From assembly GCA_021613535.1 (NCBI GenBank), contig CP075494.1, positions 8,432,001-8,496,000 of the forward strand: a stretch of 64,000 nucleotides of DNA. The letters are read 5' to 3'. Source of the stretch: Adineta vaga. Its lineage: Eukaryota > Rotifera. The notes beneath the pieces were generated by a model. The model worked only from the letters and a program-made list of their open reading frames with translations. It had not been told where the DNA came from and searched no databases. Shown here piece after piece: positions 43,463 to 56,830 of the stretch (positions are counted from its first letter, which is position 1; each line of letters starts with the position of its first letter). The translations under genes and the position numbers were made by a program.

Positions 43463-45206
43463 ATTATCTGGAAAGAAAAAAGAAAAACATTCAGTTTCTT
43501 CAACAACAAATTTGATGTTCGATCTATTGAGAGAAAATAAAACTGTCCTAAATGTTTCATCTGCATCTAGATTGCCTGAAATAGTCATCAAATGTATATT
43601 TGGTGTTCAGTTACATTATAGAACAGAAAGAAGAGAAGAAGAAAAAATACAAATCACTATTACGATTTGTGCCAGATGGTTTCGTACTATCTCAACACAT
43701 CACTCGCAGGGGAAATCGATATTTTGTATAGACATAATAGTATATTTTCTAGACTATATACTCATTTTTTTAGTAAGATAAAAGGATCATATAGAACATA
43801 CAATGACGAAGACGAAGACGACGACGCCGTTCACAACAAGAATATGCAAAGCATTACTATATGTACTACTATTTTTACACATATCCAGTATCAGTCAAGG
43901 CGAGGTCATCAGCGGCAGCGATGTGAACAAATAGAAGAAGAAAAGAAAAGAACGAATGTGCAAGTATGCATTCGCCTATACAATAAACGGAACATAAAGA
44001 AGCGATTATCTTTTGACGATGATGGTGATGGTGGTGGTTAGAAAAAGAACAGACGAAAAAAAAGATGCTCTGGTTAGTCTGCGAGACTGAATAGAAGAGA
44101 GAGAGAGAAGGAAACTAAAAATAATATATATTCATTAATGACGACGATTGCTCTTCTTTCTCTCTCTCCTTCTCCTTCTTCTTCCCAATTTATCAAACAA
44201 TCAATCAATAGAAGACTAAGTAGACATGAAGGTGTCGATATTTGCAAAAGAAACATGTCTAGAAAAGATAGTCTAATCTTGGCGAAAGAAGATGTTACCA
44301 ATAAAAATATCTACTTTCTTTCAAAGATATCAAATCATAAGAAGACTTACAGTTGAATAAAAACGAGAAAAAAATGAATTATTTAAAAATAGTATTCGAT
44401 GCCACATCTGTGCAATAATGATTGACTGAAATTCAGAGTCATTCAATAGATTTAAATGATAATCAAGTTTATGAAAACATATAAATAAAAGGTTAATCTA
44501 TTTGGAAACGAAAAATAATGCAGAGAGAAAGAACAAGAGAATTCAATAACAAGTGGTTGAAAGCCGCAAAATTTGGGTCAATAACGGCCATTATTATTTT
44601 CTAGATGTCATTGTCGAACCAATAAAAAATTGATGACCATCCCTAAACTTTAATCATTGTTTTAAATAATTTTTATTTATTTACATAATTTCTTTTAATT
44701 AATCTTTCATATTTTTTCAATATCTTACGAAGATTTTGTTACCTATAGATGTCACTAGTTAACATCTTACTCGCATTGACATATATGCCCATGTCTTTTA
44801 ATGACTTGGCTATAGTATTGATTTTCTTCAAATTGATGAAAGTAATGATTCTACAGTAACTTTTAACAGTAAATCCAGAATTATTTTTTTCTATCAAAAA
44901 AATTGATTTAAATGATATATTTCTATTCCATTAATAGCTTGTTATCCGCTTGAAGTCTCATGTCCTTGAATAAATAAACATTTTCGATAAATATAAGATA
45001 ATTTAAAACTTAGATTGAATCTTTGTCTCTTTGAATCGGATAGAAAAATTTTCCATTTTTATTCAACAATTTATGCATCAGTTCATTTCCTTCTATGGAA
45101 ATTCAATCACCTTATAAATGATTTTGCTTCATGATGCATACATAGACATAAAAAGACGGTGAGATACAATAGAAGCTTTTTTTCTTAGCTATTCGTTCTC
45201 TTGAAT
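43463..45206. other. Intergenic upstream of adducin-like gene
   Basis: AT-rich with CT/AG-rich stretches (for example 44094-44110 and 44155-44180). Open frames here (such as 43667-44041) have no domain features. Nothing supported except the receptor remnant at the right end. Confidence 0.5.
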
Positions 45207-45371
45207 ATGAATAATACAACAATGACAAATATTGATGAATCAACAATACTTATCTTTGACAATCCATCAAAATTTATGTTCTTCTTGTTTGTTTTATCTT
45301 TGTCAATTCCAACTATTGGTTGTATTATATTCTTAATTTTTCATATGGGTCGAATTTATGTACGTCCTTAA
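45207..45371 (+). pseudogene. GPCR remnant (N-tail plus TM1 only)
   Basis: A 54-codon frame MNNTTMTNIDE...FDNPSKFMFFLFVLSLSIPTIGCIIFLIFHMGRIYVRP, then a stop. The NNT glycosylation site, one strong helix and the short basic exit resemble the first transmembrane unit of rotifer-type receptors. No continuation with TM2-TM7 was found before the KLHDC10 gene. It could be a decayed receptor or, less likely, the first exon of an unusual gene. Confidence 0.45.
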
Positions 45372-45567
45372 ACAATTGTCACATATATAAACTGAGAACA
45401 ATGAATGTATTAATTTAGTTTATAGAAAAACAAGAAATCAAATTTTATTTTACTGTTTATTTGCGATATCACTTTGTACTTTTTATCACAGTTTATACAT
45501 ATATATTTATACTTTCAAGAAGTCAAGAAAGTACATACACAAGTATTAAGAACAGAAAATAACTTAT

Positions 45568-47301
45568 TTAATGAATACGTTCGATAAACTGAGCTGGAAT
45601 ATTCAATTGTTTGAGTAGGTGTCGTTGATCAAGCAAACAACTTCGATCAGAAACACAATTTAAAAAACGATTCCAACACAATTCTCTTAAACTAGAAATT
45701 TGACTGTCCATTTTATATAATGTAGAGATACGTATTTCAGTTCTAGGTGCCGTAGATTCGTGTACAACACCACCATGTGACCATATTTCTCCACGCTAAA
45801 ATAAAATTCGTTTACTTTTCAATTGAGATCATAGATATTAAATAATAACGTACTTGATTTATCGTAGCAGCTTGAAAATAAGACCGTTTCACCATAGTTA
45901 AAGACGGTGATCTAGACCATTCTAGCTTTTCAAAATCAAATATCCACAGTTTTCCATCAGTAGCTATATGATGACTTGCCGTTTGATCAAGATGAGCACC
46001 ACCAAATATGAGGATTTGGTTTTTACGGAAAGGAAATATTGAATGAAATTTTCTCGCAGAAGGATAATCTAGACGTTCATAATGAATATATTCCAATTAC
46101 GTTGCACAATAAGTTTTTCTTTATACATCAACTAATCAACTTAATATGTATATTTTATTTCTCATTGACAAGCTAATCTCATATTGAGTATGTACTTACT
46201 ATGAATTGGATCTGGATTCGTATGAACAAAAGACCAATTGTGAGTGTTTAGATCGAATACTGGTAACTAAATTTCGAAGTTTTACATCAATTAAACGAAT
46301 CAATATATTCAAATACTTACGTATTCAAGAGAAAAAGTTAAACCAGAATTGCTACCTCCACCAAATAAGAAGATTTGATTATCATGGATATGTGCTTCTT
46401 GTCGATATCTAATCAAAATTCAAAATTAATCATTCAATTTTCTTCGAAAACTTGATTTTTCTACCTTCCATTTCCAGAAGGATCTTCGGTCTCATCAAAT
46501 GTATATCCAATTTGTGTTGAGCGCATTGTTGGTAAATGAATTTCATATACATTCGAGTGATAATGCCAGCTACTTGTTCCACATAGTATATATAGATAGT
46601 CATCTTTACCAATTATACTCTATCAAAGAATAAAAAAATAGGATTGATATTAAAATTCAAAAAAAAATCAATCTTACTGCGCCATAAACCGCTTCGGGTG
46701 GTTGATTTTGTAATTGTATTCGTTTCCAATGAAGTCGCTTTAAATCAAGTATAAATAAATCATTAGAAACAACACGCCCAAATGGATATCCGGTACCACC
46801 AAAAACAAAGACACAATTTCGATGTAAACACACTGATAGAAACAAGAAAATTATAAAAATTTGGTGAAATAGAAAAAAATGAAGATATACTTGAATGTGA
46901 AGCAAGTGTTGAATTTGGTACATCGCCTGTCGTAGGTTCTAATGTCCATCGTCGAAGAGCATAATTAAATCTCCAAAGCTGAATACAATGAATATAAGAA
47001 AAGTCAATCTACTAAATCTTTTTGCTCATACTTCAGCAAACATGGGTGATCGTTCAGGATTATTTGTTGGAAAGTAACCGCCCCATATCCAAACATCTGA
47101 ATCTGTCGCGACAGCACGATGACCTGAACGTGCGTGTGGTTGAGTTTGTGAATTGAAAGGTTTTATTTCAACAAACTGCATTAAGTTTCTTGGTGTGTTA
47201 TATTGAATTAATGGATATCCAGTTCGTTTAATATTTATGGAATCATCTGTATCTAATGATTCTCTTGAATTATTTTGATTCGTTATCATTTCATTCTCCA
47301 T
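45568..47301 (-). CDS. KLHDC10: Kelch-repeat E3 substrate receptor, KLHDC10-like
   Basis: Eight exons (47032-47301, 46891-46978, 46678-46832, 46465-46619, 46321-46408, 46200-46266, 45854-46068, 45568-45795) sum to 422 codons (421 aa; vertebrate KLHDC10 is about 440). Successive kelch blades show HARSGHRAVATDSDVWIWGG, VFVFGGTGYPFGRVVSNDL (very KLHDC10-like), IFLFGGGSNSG, ILIFGGAH and WSHGGVV. The C-terminal helix pair SSLRELCWNRFLN and QLNIPAQFIERIH corresponds to the BC-box/cullin-box region that links to Elongin B/C-CUL2. Expected role: recognition of C-terminal degrons for ubiquitination. First of three same-strand genes here. No frame errors. Confidence 0.88.
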
Positions 47302-47642
47302 TAGTAATGATGATACCTATTCAAATATAACATTCTTTTGTAAAAAGAATAAATTGATTAAGACAGAGACTGATCGAAAATAGAAGGAGAGAAAAATATT
47401 GCCAACATTTCAGAAATAGATGTAGTTCATCTTTCGTCTATTTGTTTGATAAGCATAAGCTTGGACATCAATAAACTTTTTTTCGGAATATAAATGAAAG
47501 ATTAGCTACTGTCTTTCACTTACGCAGAACAAACATAGAAAGAAACAAGTTCAATTGATTGTAAAATAATGTAGACGAAATTGATGTCAAAATAAAATAA
47601 ATCTAAAACAACAAAACATAATAAAGATCGTTATAAATATCT
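47302..47642. other. Short intergenic KLHDC10 / DPH2
   Basis: AT-rich; promoter of KLHDC10 and 3' flank of DPH2. No gene. Confidence 0.5.
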
Positions 47643-49135
47643 TCAGAATTTTTCATGATTATAACCAGCAGCAATGCCAGTTATTCCTTCTTTTAGTTCA
47701 GCTATAGGATGTTTTTCTTTTTCATCATTTTTATCCTCATCATTCATCTGTAAACCCCACCATTTCTGAGTATTATCAAGTCCTCTATTAATTCCATCAC
47801 GTTGTTGTAATACAAGGGAATTTGGATGTTTCAATACTAATGATTTAGTTTCGTCTACTTTGTTCGTTATATCATTGTCATCGATTGGTTTCATCGTTGA
47901 TAGAATTTGTTGTAAATCAAATGAATAATTCATTGATAAATTTTCATCCGTAGTCTCAAATGCTTGAACAATATCAGCTAAACTAATTAATGGTATATTG
48001 AATTGTTTATGTTCCGGTGATAACCATAGACTTTCAGGACATGATGAACATAGAACAAAGGTATCAATATTTCTTTCGAAATTATTCAATTTCGTGATTG
48101 ATAATGTATTCATAAGAAATGTATAATATTGACGATTATTTTTATCAAATACTGATTTGATACGATCAAGTAATGTATGAATAGTTGAAGGAAGATTGAG
48201 CAATGAATTCGAAGAAATCAATAAACCATAGGATGAACCATTTCGAGCACATTCAATTGCATACATACGTTTACTTATTAATTTACTACTTGATATAGAA
48301 CTCGATGGAAATGAACTATGAAAAACAAGAAATAAGTTTTAATTAAAAAAGAAAATTTAAAATCGAACTTACTAAAATTCATAAGCATAGAAATAAAGAG
48401 CAAAATTATGTAATGATGCTTTTGAATGTGAGATGAATATGATCGAGTAATTGCTTGGATCAAGTGTAACTGGAAGATGTACCGAACGACCATACAAAGA
48501 GAAACACGATGAATCAGTAATGTTTTCATTGTTAATTTTTGAAAATATCAAATTGGATGACGATGATGAATACTGTTCAATAGCATCACGAAAACATGGA
48601 TCGAAAAAAACAAGACGATAAGGTTTATTATCATTATTATCATCGCTTGTCGAGAGAAACGTGGATGCATCCGACCTGTTAAGAAAAAGATATTGATATG
48701 CTGCTATAGAGAATGTAGAACATTTCTCCTCAGTCAAAATAAAAATGAGACATATACTTCTGAATGTACAATGTGTATCAATGCCTTTGAAGAAATTTCT
48801 TAATTATAAACATACGGTAATGATCTTTGATAGAAAACATAGAATATTGATATTGATTGTTGTTTATCATCTGATGTTGACGAGAGGCATGAATGTCCGA
48901 AATGAATCAAACCTTGTGCTTGACAATATTGTCCATTTAATAAATCATTACAACATGGTGAACATCCATCGCCAACAAGAAAAAATTCAATATTTTCATT
49001 CTGACTAGAAGATTTTAATCTATCGATTAGATCATGTACTTTATCAAGATCATCGTCTGGTACTTGTAAAGCAATCTTTTGAAAATTCTTTTCGTCAATC
49101 CATTTTACACAAGCATCAATTTCAAACTTGTCCAT
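47643..49135 (-). CDS. DPH2: Diphthamide biosynthesis protein 2
   Basis: Three exons (48816-49135, 48373-48759, 47643-48315) give 460 codons (459 aa), close to the family's usual 480-530. N-terminal IALQVPDDDL, then FFLVGDGCSPCCNDLL and GLIHFGHSCLS, the first DPH1/DPH2 Fe-S-type cysteine region. Later come YGLLIS, the DTFVLCSSCPES region and IPLISLADIVQAFE. The C-terminus WWGLQ...ELKEGITGIAAGYNHE is typical of DPH2. Pairs with DPH1 in the radical transfer of 3-amino-3-carboxypropyl to the eEF2 histidine. The start Met was chosen at MDKFEIDACVKWI; the longer upstream frame is basic and unlike the family. The junction at 48760-48815 is the least certain. Confidence 0.85.
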
Positions 49136-49392
49136 CTGAAATACATCGAATAAAGCATAGATATACACGTAGAGAGTTTGTTTTCGTTTCTGAAGTTTTT
49201 CTTTTACTTTTTCTTTCGTATACAAAATCAAGAACTACATATGAATAATAATTAGAACAGACAAAATCAAGAAAAGAATTCTTCGACGGAAAAAAAATGA
49301 AAATGAAACGTTAATTGTTTCTGATCTGACTTGGACAAAAAAAATATTTCTTTTTCTCTGTATAACATTTGAGTGCCGTAATGATTGAATTT

Positions 49393-51776
49393 TTAGGATG
49401 GTCGAGGACGTTTATTTGGATTATTAGGATCATAGGAGGAGTCATAACTACGTTTATCACCACTTTGCATTAATGATGGGGGTCGAGAACGATTGTAAGG
49501 CGCTTGTTGATGGTATGAGTCACCAGGCATGGGAACATTCGGATAATGATTTCCATGTTGTGGTTGATGTTGAGAACCGTACGGCGGTCGATTGGACGCA
49601 GATGACGATGATGGTGGAGGTAGTGGTGGTTGAGGAGGATGATCATATCCATGAGGAGGAGGTTGTGGATGTCTGCGATCACCGGCTAAAAGAAACAAAT
49701 CAATAATTGGAATTTTCAAAACAACTAACTATTACCGTGTGGAGGAGGTGGAAGTGGTGGCTGCTGTGACGATCGGTTTGGAGGCGGTGGTAGAGGTGGT
49801 GGTTGTTGTGATGATCGATTTGGAGGTAGTGGTCCAGATCGAGCTGGTTGTGGTGGATAACGAGAATGTGGATTATAATTGTTATTATGAGGAGGATGAT
49901 GAGATTGATAATGTGAAGAAGATGGAGGAGGATGTGGATATGGTGGATGTCGAGATAATGATGATGAAGATGAAGTTGAAGATGATGAGTTATGATGGGA
50001 TGGCATGGGTGGACGATTCGAAGATGGATATGGCAGAGATGCTGTTACTTCTCGCTTAATATCATTCGAAAACATTTGTGATGATGCAGGAGGTGGTGGC
50101 TGAACCAGCCGACTTGGTGGCAATGGTGGTTGATTAGGTCGAGGTTCATTTTTTACATGAGCAGCACCTTGTGGAACAACACTGTCTGCTACATCTATAG
50201 GACGAATTAAACCAGCTGATGCCGATGAATGATGTTGTTGTTGAGAATTCGATGCACCTTCATTTGATGTGGACTGTGGCTGTATTGAAAAAACAAACAG
50301 ATTAAGATAAATCGAGAGAAACAAAGATAACAAACTCGTTCATTTTGGTAGACAAGTTTTTTCTTGATTTTTTCTGGACATTTGGCGTAGATTGCAAGAA
50401 ATTCATCAGCAAGTTCTAGATGATTAAAAATAAACTATTTCATTTTTTTTTCTATTCAAATCTTTGTATCCTTGTTTACCTCCAAGTTGTTTTTCAGTAA
50501 AAGATTCATTTACAAAATGAAACCAACGTTTATTTGGTGTGCTTTCTGTTACTGTCGTATCAGATTCATTAGTAGTTGAGCCTTGTGACGATGTTGGCGG
50601 TGAAGGAATCTAAAATCGTGATTCGGACGATTAGAAGAAATCTGATGAAATGCAGATTGATATTTACTTCAATTTTCAGCCAAGCAGCCGCCAAATGAAT
50701 ACAAAAACAGGCGATAAGATCAGGTGGATATTTCACACAGAATGAAGTGAGTAAAATACTAGAAGAAAGGATTCGGTGACTATGTGTGTTTATTCACAAC
50801 AAAATCACCACCTTTTCGTTGCTAAATAATATGCTGTTTGAGCGAGTTCACGAGGTGCTAAAATGCATATATATTCATATTTTACTGACTAATTTCAAAG
50901 AAATATTCTTACTTTTTTCCGGTAACGACTGAATTTGACCTAAAAAGAAATATATATCAAAGAATTAACTAATTAATATCGAATGAAAACATTTAACAGA
51001 CTTCCAAGTGCCTGAATTGTTTTAATAATAATCGGATGTGGATGATCAACCATCAATGAGAATCCTAAAGAAAACAAAATATGATTTGAATTGAATTGGA
51101 AATTTCAATTGGATTCTTTTACCCAATGTTGATAAAAGAATATTTTCATGGAGAACAATATCATCAGTATATTGAGCGATTATCTAAATAAATTTAGAAG
51201 ATTTTTAAAAAGAATTTTCTCACGATTTTGTTTATTACTTCCGGTGTAAATTCTTCAGCTTTTTTGCGTCGTAATACTTTTCCCGTATTTTCAATCACAT
51301 CCCGTAATGTCCGAGGAAATTCTTCGACTTTACATGCTAGAAACAATGAAGACGCACATACTCTCTAAAATATCATCATATAAACAATGAAATTGATTAA
51401 AAATTTTCGTTCATTTTACTTGTCGAGTAAATCGTTTGAAGGAATTAATCATATAAAAACGATGCATATAAACAACCGCCGTATTTATACAGTAATGTGG
51501 CCTTTAAGATAAAAATTATACAGTTTTTTATAGAAAAAAAGGTAATCATACATACACTTTTAAATATGTACCTAATTCATAAATAAAAACAGCTGCTTGT
51601 TGTCGTGAAGACAGTTCTTCTTCAGCTGGTATTCCATCACGATTTGACGGTGTGGAAATAAATTTATCGGCTGGAAAGATCCAACTAAATCTAGCTTTCG
51701 GCAAGGCTGGACCAGTTGTAACCGTTGATGATGTTGCTGTTGTTGTTGATGATGATGATGATGACGTTGTTTGCAT
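49393..51776 (-). CDS. CCNT: Cyclin T-like (P-TEFb cyclin subunit)
   Basis: Twelve exons (51556-51776, 51420-51501, 51224-51364, 51123-51183, 51002-51064, 50913-50939, 50812-50857, 50668-50758, 50480-50609, 50336-50415, 49736-50279, 49393-49685) sum to 593 codons (592 aa). The cyclin box starts SWIFPADKFISTPSNRDGIP...SSRQQAA and continues INTAVVYMHRFYMINSF, LFLACKVEEFPR, LMVDHPHPIIIKT, LAQTAYYLATKS and CIHLAAAW. WFHFVNESFTEKQLGELADEFL matches the second cyclin fold of CCNT. The C-tail is Pro/Ser/His-rich and ends basic (NKRPRPS). Partners CDK9 to phosphorylate the Pol II CTD. Cyclin K is the alternative, but the second-fold match favours T. Exons as short as 27 and 46 nt. Confidence 0.9.
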
Positions 51777-53607
51777 TTTTATATTTAATTGTGTTATAAA
51801 CTGGATGAATGAAGAAAGAACATGAAGTACACATTGGGAAAGAATGAATAGGTGTTATGTATAGGACGACACAGTCAATGAGTATTTCATGTTGATTGCA
51901 GTGACAACATATGGATGTGGAGGACGATAGATGCCTATTTGAAGATGGTGGAAAAAAAGCAGAGAGAAATAAAACAATTGAATATGATGAGTCAAATAAG
52001 AGAATAATTATTCATTCAGGATCAAGAATATTTGGACATATATTTCATAATAACATATAATAGAAAAGATCAGATGTTTTTAATAAAACTATATTGATGT
52101 CAGAAACGTGAATATGCAAAAATAGAAAATTGTCAGCTATAACACGAACTATGATGTATACAATTTGACTGTATTATTACAAATATATGAAAATGAATGA
52201 ACTCCTGTCAATCTCATATTAACATATAATCATAAGATTGAAACATGATTGTGATATAATTGATCTGTATATACTAAAATCTTCTTTTAACGGACAAAAA
52301 AAGATATTATAATCAAGTGTTAGAAAAATCATAATATTTATCTAATCAATTTAAATACTATGGTGTCTCACTAGTATTTATTGTTATACTGAATATTCTC
52401 AGCTTTGTATAATTGATGTTCAACTCAGATCAATTTGTATATAATCAACTAAATCAATTAGAAAAACTTTGACTTAATATCGATTCATTTTTCTTTCAGA
52501 TTGTTGATAGTAAATGGAAAAATTAGAGAATTCGATGATAAAGTATTTAATCAGATATTATTATAAACATTGGCATGTATTAACAAGCGATTTTGGAGAT
52601 GGTTGTGCCAAGAAGAAGTTAAAAGGTACGCTCTTAGATTTACCTTTTTTTCCTGAATCATTTTTTATTGATGGAGAGTCGTAACACTGTCTTAATATTA
52701 TTGTTGATTGATATTAAACGATAAAGTTTTATTTCATATTTTAAAACTAGAATACTCATTATTTTGATCTAGACAGCAGCAGTCAATTTCTTTTTTCCTT
52801 TCTTGCCGTTCTATTATTATTAGAGGATTTTTTTTCTTTCTCCATTTTATTTTACATCGGGTTCGAGGACGAGAGACAGAATACTATTGTAACAACAACA
52901 ACATGAAAAAATAGTTTCGCGTTCTTGCTTGTTGTCAATAGAAGGTCGTTTGCAAGAACGAGCACAAATGCGGTTTCTCTCTCTCTCTCATTTATCTGCG
53001 GTTCTATTCATCTTAGTCCTATTGTTATTTATTAGTAAATTCTTTCTTTTTCTGAATTTTTAGAATTATTTTATCGAGTTAATATTTATCGTACATCGTA
53101 GTTATCATCGATTCAAGTTGATGTATATTAGGTGTTAATTGATCGTGTAAATCTCTATTGGTGAAACACATCAAATCAAGTTGATTTAATTTAGAAGTGG
53201 AAGAATTATTTTTCGGAAATATAACATATTGAAACCACAAGGATTCATCTGTATTTTCATATAAGTCGATAAGAAAATGAAGGGAAGTTTATCTTTATTA
53301 ACAATACCTCTTCTAGTGATACGGTTGTAGCAGCATTCAATTCATTTATACATTGTTTCGATACTTTTGCACAATCTTTTTGTATTTCTTATTAACTGTT
53401 AGTGTTTTCTGTTCAATTCTACATTCAACCAACCAACTAGATCACCATCATCATTGTTCATCGTCAACTTAACCTCCTTCTTCTCTTTCTTCATCGCCAT
53501 CACCATTGTCCAATAGTAGGCAGTGTTCATTTCCTATTCGTTCATTGATAAAACAATCGTTGACACAGACATATATTGACAATTATTTTTGTTACATCCT
53601 TACAAAA
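51777..53607. other. Intergenic, divergent CCNT / KDM6 promoters
   Basis: 1.8-kb AT-rich gap between head-to-head genes. The region just before the KDM6 start (53400-53607) is open but lacks an ATG and is probably 5' UTR. No other gene seen. Confidence 0.5.
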
Positions 53608-55459
53608 ATGCAGTCAGCAAAACCTCCAATTGACATTATACGTATTGACAAACGTCTGTTTATGAATGAACATTTATTGAAATCGAAACGTATCAAAGTC
53701 GAACCAACATTATACTCTAATTTACATTCACCTTTAAATTTACCACCAACGCCTGTTTCCTACTTACCAAATGGTCGTATTCCAACACCACCACAACCAC
53801 CAAAATATCCTCCACTTGATTTGAATCCTCCTACGCCAAGTGTTATTCTAGAAACACGTCGTGAAGCTACGTCTGCACAATTACAACAATATTGTTTATC
53901 TCAACCAATTTGTGTTGTACGTGGTTTAGCTAATGTTCTTAAACTTGATTTAGGTTTATTTTCTACGAAAACATTGACTGAAACTCAACCTGACCATCAA
54001 ATTGAAGTACGTACACAAAGACAACAAGCAAGTGATGAGAATATTGATTTTACATCATCATCAACACCAATTAAAAACGTTTGGAAATGTGAATCAAGTC
54101 GATCATATACAACCATTGCTAAATATGCTCAATATCAAGCATGTTCATATCATGATATGATTAAAGATGATTGTAATGAACCTTTAGTTTCATCAACAAC
54201 GAATGGATCTTCAAAAAATTCATCACGTAAGAAAGAACAATTATATTATTAGAATATAAAAGCATCGATCTCTTTTGTTTATAATTTAGATCACTCATCA
54301 TTAGGTTTAGCAGCACGAACAATTAAATTCGGTACGAACTTAGATCTATCTGATGAGAAAAAATGGGTGACACAATTAACTGAATTAAATAAATTACCAC
54401 CGTTTATGCGTGTCGTATCAGCAGGCAATCTGTTGTCACATATTGGATATACAATCTTAGGAATGAATAGTGTACAATTATATATGAAAGTACCAGGATC
54501 ACGAACACCGGGACATCAAGAAAATAATAATTTCTGTTCGGTCAATATTAATATTGGACCAGGAGATTGTGAATGGTTTGGTGTTGCAGCAGAATATTGG
54601 GGTGTAATGCATACTTTATGTGAAAAAAATGGTGTCAATTTTTTAACTGGGTCATGGTGGCCAATATTGGATGATTTGTACGATGCAGGAGTACCTGTCT
54701 ATCGTTTTATACAAAAACCAGGAGATCTTGTATTTGTTAATACGGGGTAAGCATAGTTACGTTAATAGGATCTGAAATAAGAACCATACATTGAGGAAAA
54801 AGTAGCTACTTGAAACTGTTTCTTCTCTGAGTCTTGAAAACTTCAGAATCTAAAGCCAGTTAGGAGTGAAAACGATATTTTTTTCTAAATAAAAAAACAA
54901 GGTCATATAAGGTAGTATCTTTCTACTTAGATGTGTTCATTGGGTACAAGCCATTGGTTGGTGTAATAATATTGCTTGGAATATAGGTCCATTAACCTAC
55001 AGTCAATTTTATGCTGCTATAGAACGTTATGAATGGAATAAATTAAATTCTTGTAAATCGATAGTACCTGTTATACATTTAACTTGGAATATTGCACGTA
55101 ATATTCGTGTTAATGATCGTGAACTATTTGACTTAATTAAATTTATTCTTACACAATCCTTAAAATATATTCAATCGACATTAACTTATTTAGAACAACG
55201 ATTTGATGATACGATTGATATACGAAAACAATTACGTACACCAGATGAGCCTGCACATTATTGTATCACATGTGATTGTGAAGTGTTTAATATCTTATTT
55301 GTTTCTGAAATGGATCGTAAACATGTCGTACGTTGTTTAGATTGTTCATTACAATTTGATAAAGATTTTGAGCATGTTGTTATTTTATATCAATTTCCAT
55401 TAAATGACCTACAAACAGTAAATGAACAATTTCAACTATATTCATCGATTTCAATGTGA
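53608..55459 (+). CDS. KDM6: KDM6-type (UTX/JMJD3) H3K27 demethylase
   Basis: Three exons (53608-54226, 54290-54746, 54931-55459) give 535 codons (534 aa). The first in-frame ATG was used as start. The KDM6 linker [39 protein letters not shown] and [19 protein letters not shown] lead into the JmjC core. Iron ligands are HQE in [14 protein letters not shown] and the distal His in [14 protein letters not shown], split by the second intron. The C-terminal GATA-like zinc finger (CITCDCEV...VRCLDC) that reads H3 is present. There are no TPR repeats; the protein is about 40% of UTX length, so it resembles a JmjC-only form. Removes H3K27me3/me2 in the nucleus. Confidence 0.95.
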
Positions 55460-56830
55460 TCAATATATTTCTCTGTGTTATTTATTAAATTCTTTTTTTC
55501 GTTTTTTGTTTACTTGTTGTCTTGTACACTTAGACAAAAACAAATATCTAGATTAGATACGTCATGTTTAGGGAACAAATTCGTTTCGTTTTTTTTTATA
55601 TTGTATTGTATTCTCAATTTTTACGAGAAATATTCCTATCAGGGTTTTCTTCTACTCTTGGAAAGAAAGGATTTGTATGTCTGTAAAAATATCGAAATAT
55701 TTGTACATGAATTTGTTTTCTAGGCAAGAGACAGTGGGTAGTTTTGAAATAAAATAAGTTCTGTTCAACTTCGAACGTGAAAAGAAATCAAGCAATGAGA
55801 ATTATATCTATGACCCCAATTCAAGTACGTGAACTGAACCTTGAAGCGATCAAAGGTTGTTCTCTCTCTCTTTTCCTTGAATATGAGTGCATATATATGT
55901 CTAAGACTCAAAGTCAATCGCCGACAAGAATAAAGACGAACAAGAAGAAGAAGAAGAGAGAAAAACTTGATGCAAATGAAAGAGAAAAGAAATTATATTT
56001 GTTTGTGTTATGTTGTCTTGTTGCTATTACGTTGTTTCGAAGGTTCTGTTGTTCGACGAGACATCAATTCTGATCGATTTCAATGATCATCTTCACTATC
56101 ATTTTCTCTTTTGCTTATATTCTCTATTGACCTTTTTCTATTTAACTCTTCCTACATTATTTTATTCGTACTTGTTCTCTTCATTTTCTATATACTTCAT
56201 TTGAATATCTTAGATTAGTAACTATCGTTCTTGTTGTTGTTGTTTTTTGAATAACCTTCACATTCCGGTCTTTTTCTTTTTTTTTCTATTTATCTTAGGG
56301 GAAAATAATCAAATTTGATGACTGGCTATTTCAGACAATATGATTCTGATTATATGGTAATATAACAATCTATTTCTAGTACAAGAAAGAAACGTGGTAT
56401 TGAGATCTTCACACGCTTCCATTCCAATCGTTGTCTGCCTTCGTTACCCACATCAACAAACGAAACTCTACACATACAGATATACAAGCTAGAAGGCAAA
56501 AGGAAACAGAAGACGACATAACAGCAGTACACGAGACAAGAGAGAAAAAAAGCAAGAGAAGAAAAAACGCGAACGAACAATCGACTCAATCGAGAGAAAG
56601 AGCAAAAAGCAGGTCACCTCTTTCTTCAGTGTCGTCTACACTGTTGTCGTCGTCTTTGACGCACTTTATCAGCCACAACACGTTACCTTTCTCGAACATA
56701 CATAGTACATATTTATTTTGTACCAGAAGGTATGAATTAAAAAATTGATAGTGGCAAGAAAACAGTACAATTTTTTAAACAAAACAATTATCATCTTTTC
56801 ATACAAATTGCAAAACCTATCTATTTTTCC
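55460..56830. other. Intergenic KDM6 / NR2C
   Basis: AT-rich 3' flank of KDM6 and 5' flank of NR2C. Purine-rich open stretches near 55900-56050 and 56430-56750 have no domain signs. Confidence 0.5.

Noticed and set aside
43667-44041. 124-codon frame ending in a Gly/Asp run
   Set aside because: Low complexity, no start context or similarity to any family; intergenic.
49739-50059. Val/Glu-rich plus-strand frame
   Set aside because: Antisense of the proline/serine-rich tail of cyclin T.
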